64,000 bases of DNA from Chloroflexota bacterium (GTDB lineage: Bacteria; Chloroflexota; Anaerolineae; JAAEKA01): the NCBI GenBank assembly GCA_034717495.1, contig JAYELL010000071.1, positions 1 through 64,000 of the forward strand. The letters run 5' to 3'. Under the pieces are notes generated by a model. The model saw only the letters and a list, made by a program, of their open reading frames with translations. It was not told the DNA's origin and searched no databases. The translations under genes and the position numbers were made by a program. Positions 63,843-64,000 of this stretch are shown piece after piece. Positions within the stretch are counted from its first letter, which is position 1. Each line of letters opens with the position of its first letter.

Positions 63843-64000
63843 TGGTCATATCCTTGCAGTGCAGCATCGGCGGTCACATTATCGAGCACAACGCCGATAA
63901 TGTTTGCGCCTACCTTTTCCAGGTGTTCCTTTGCCCGCCGCGCCTGATCCCGTTTGGTCTGACCAGCCTTGACCACCAGCAGTACGCCATCGACCTTGGA
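63839..64000 (-). CDS. CpsD/Wzc-type tyrosine kinase, C-terminal end (5' beyond window)
   Basis: The last 53 codons read VDGVLLVVKAGQTKRDQARR, then AKEHLEKVGANIIGVVLDNV and ends ADAALQGYDQ. This is the C-terminal part of bacterial tyrosine kinases/ParA-like exopolysaccharide regulators (ADGVLLVVRAG-x-T ... GANVLGVVLN). The Walker motifs lie outside the window. The terminal GYDQ carries one Tyr that may be a phosphorylation site. It overlaps rmlA. Confidence 0.8.
   Translation of the reverse strand, partial: SKVDGVLLVVKAGQTKRDQARRAKEHLEKVGANIIGVVLDNVTADAALQGYDQ

Overview
The window looks like a chromosomal fragment of an environmental Chloroflexota bacterium (Anaerolineae/Caldilinea-like). 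This is inferred from GC-rich DNA, GT39 and Cox-type gene content, a secreted-protein C-terminus ending in a YLPLV-type motif, and abundant short intergenic repeats. No rRNA, tRNA or CRISPR array was seen. Most genes are ordinary metabolic, transport and envelope genes, with one decayed accessory island at 33.4-36.7 kb.

Layout. 1-2177 (minus): a GT39-type membrane glycosyltransferase running off the left edge. 2398-6906 (plus): a four-gene molybdenum hydroxylase operon (FAD, 2Fe-2S and Mo subunits plus CoxG); the Mo subunit has a PYRGAGR loop, so it is not a proven CO dehydrogenase. 7475-7858: a decayed vapBC pair with an operator-like palindrome. 7907-10088 (minus): NmrA-like reductase and amidase. 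10623-14343 (plus): cyclase-family hydrolase, FdrA/AllF and DUF1116/AllG, a probable carbamoyl-transfer module for heterocyclic nitrogen compounds. 14408-19168 (plus): PadR regulator with its own operator, a multi-pass membrane protein, a CDP-alcohol phosphatidyltransferase and a UPF0104-type membrane protein. 19642-20778: a repeat (propeller-like) protein fused to a broken LuxR response-regulator tail. 20806-21483 (minus): an isolated HypB.

21927-29763 (minus) is an eight-gene efflux operon resembling YbhGFSR/CecR, with a strong promoter and a perfect 26-bp palindrome next to the -10 box. 30043-32073 is a GH42 beta-galactosidase. 32198-33335 holds a small holin-like membrane protein and a DUF302 protein. 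Directly after the DUF302 terminator lies the 5' part of a group II intron, then a set of truncated genes: a secreted-protein tail, a HigB toxin with an in-frame stop next to an intact HigA, a PIN-like chimera, an amidohydrolase tail and a DUF4091 tail. 36690-41979 returns to intact genes, with a MITE-like element at 38117-38245 and a second element end at 41111. 42335-44224 (minus) holds two oxidoreductases. 44538-47414 holds a secreted Asp-rich repeat protein and a secreted HEXXH protein, separated by a strongly structured intergenic segment.

47418-52281 (minus) is a translesion mutasome operon (ImuB, DUF6504, DnaE2) behind a promoter that carries a LexA-type box, with a 33-codon upstream ORF containing a perfect 28-bp palindrome. 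52499-60853 (plus) includes a PfkB kinase, an M29 aminopeptidase, a fused 2Fe-2S/Mo hydroxylase followed by a CxxCH lipoprotein, a HisN-like phosphatase and a serine beta-lactamase-like hydrolase. 60862-64000 (minus) is the start of a surface polysaccharide locus (BY-kinase end, RmlA, an unknown protein, RmlB).

The most interesting leads are the Mo-hydroxylase/cytochrome lipoprotein pair, the FdrA/AllG nitrogen module without AllH, the SOS-controlled mutasome with its leader ORF, and the secreted GDDSYDPA-repeat protein.
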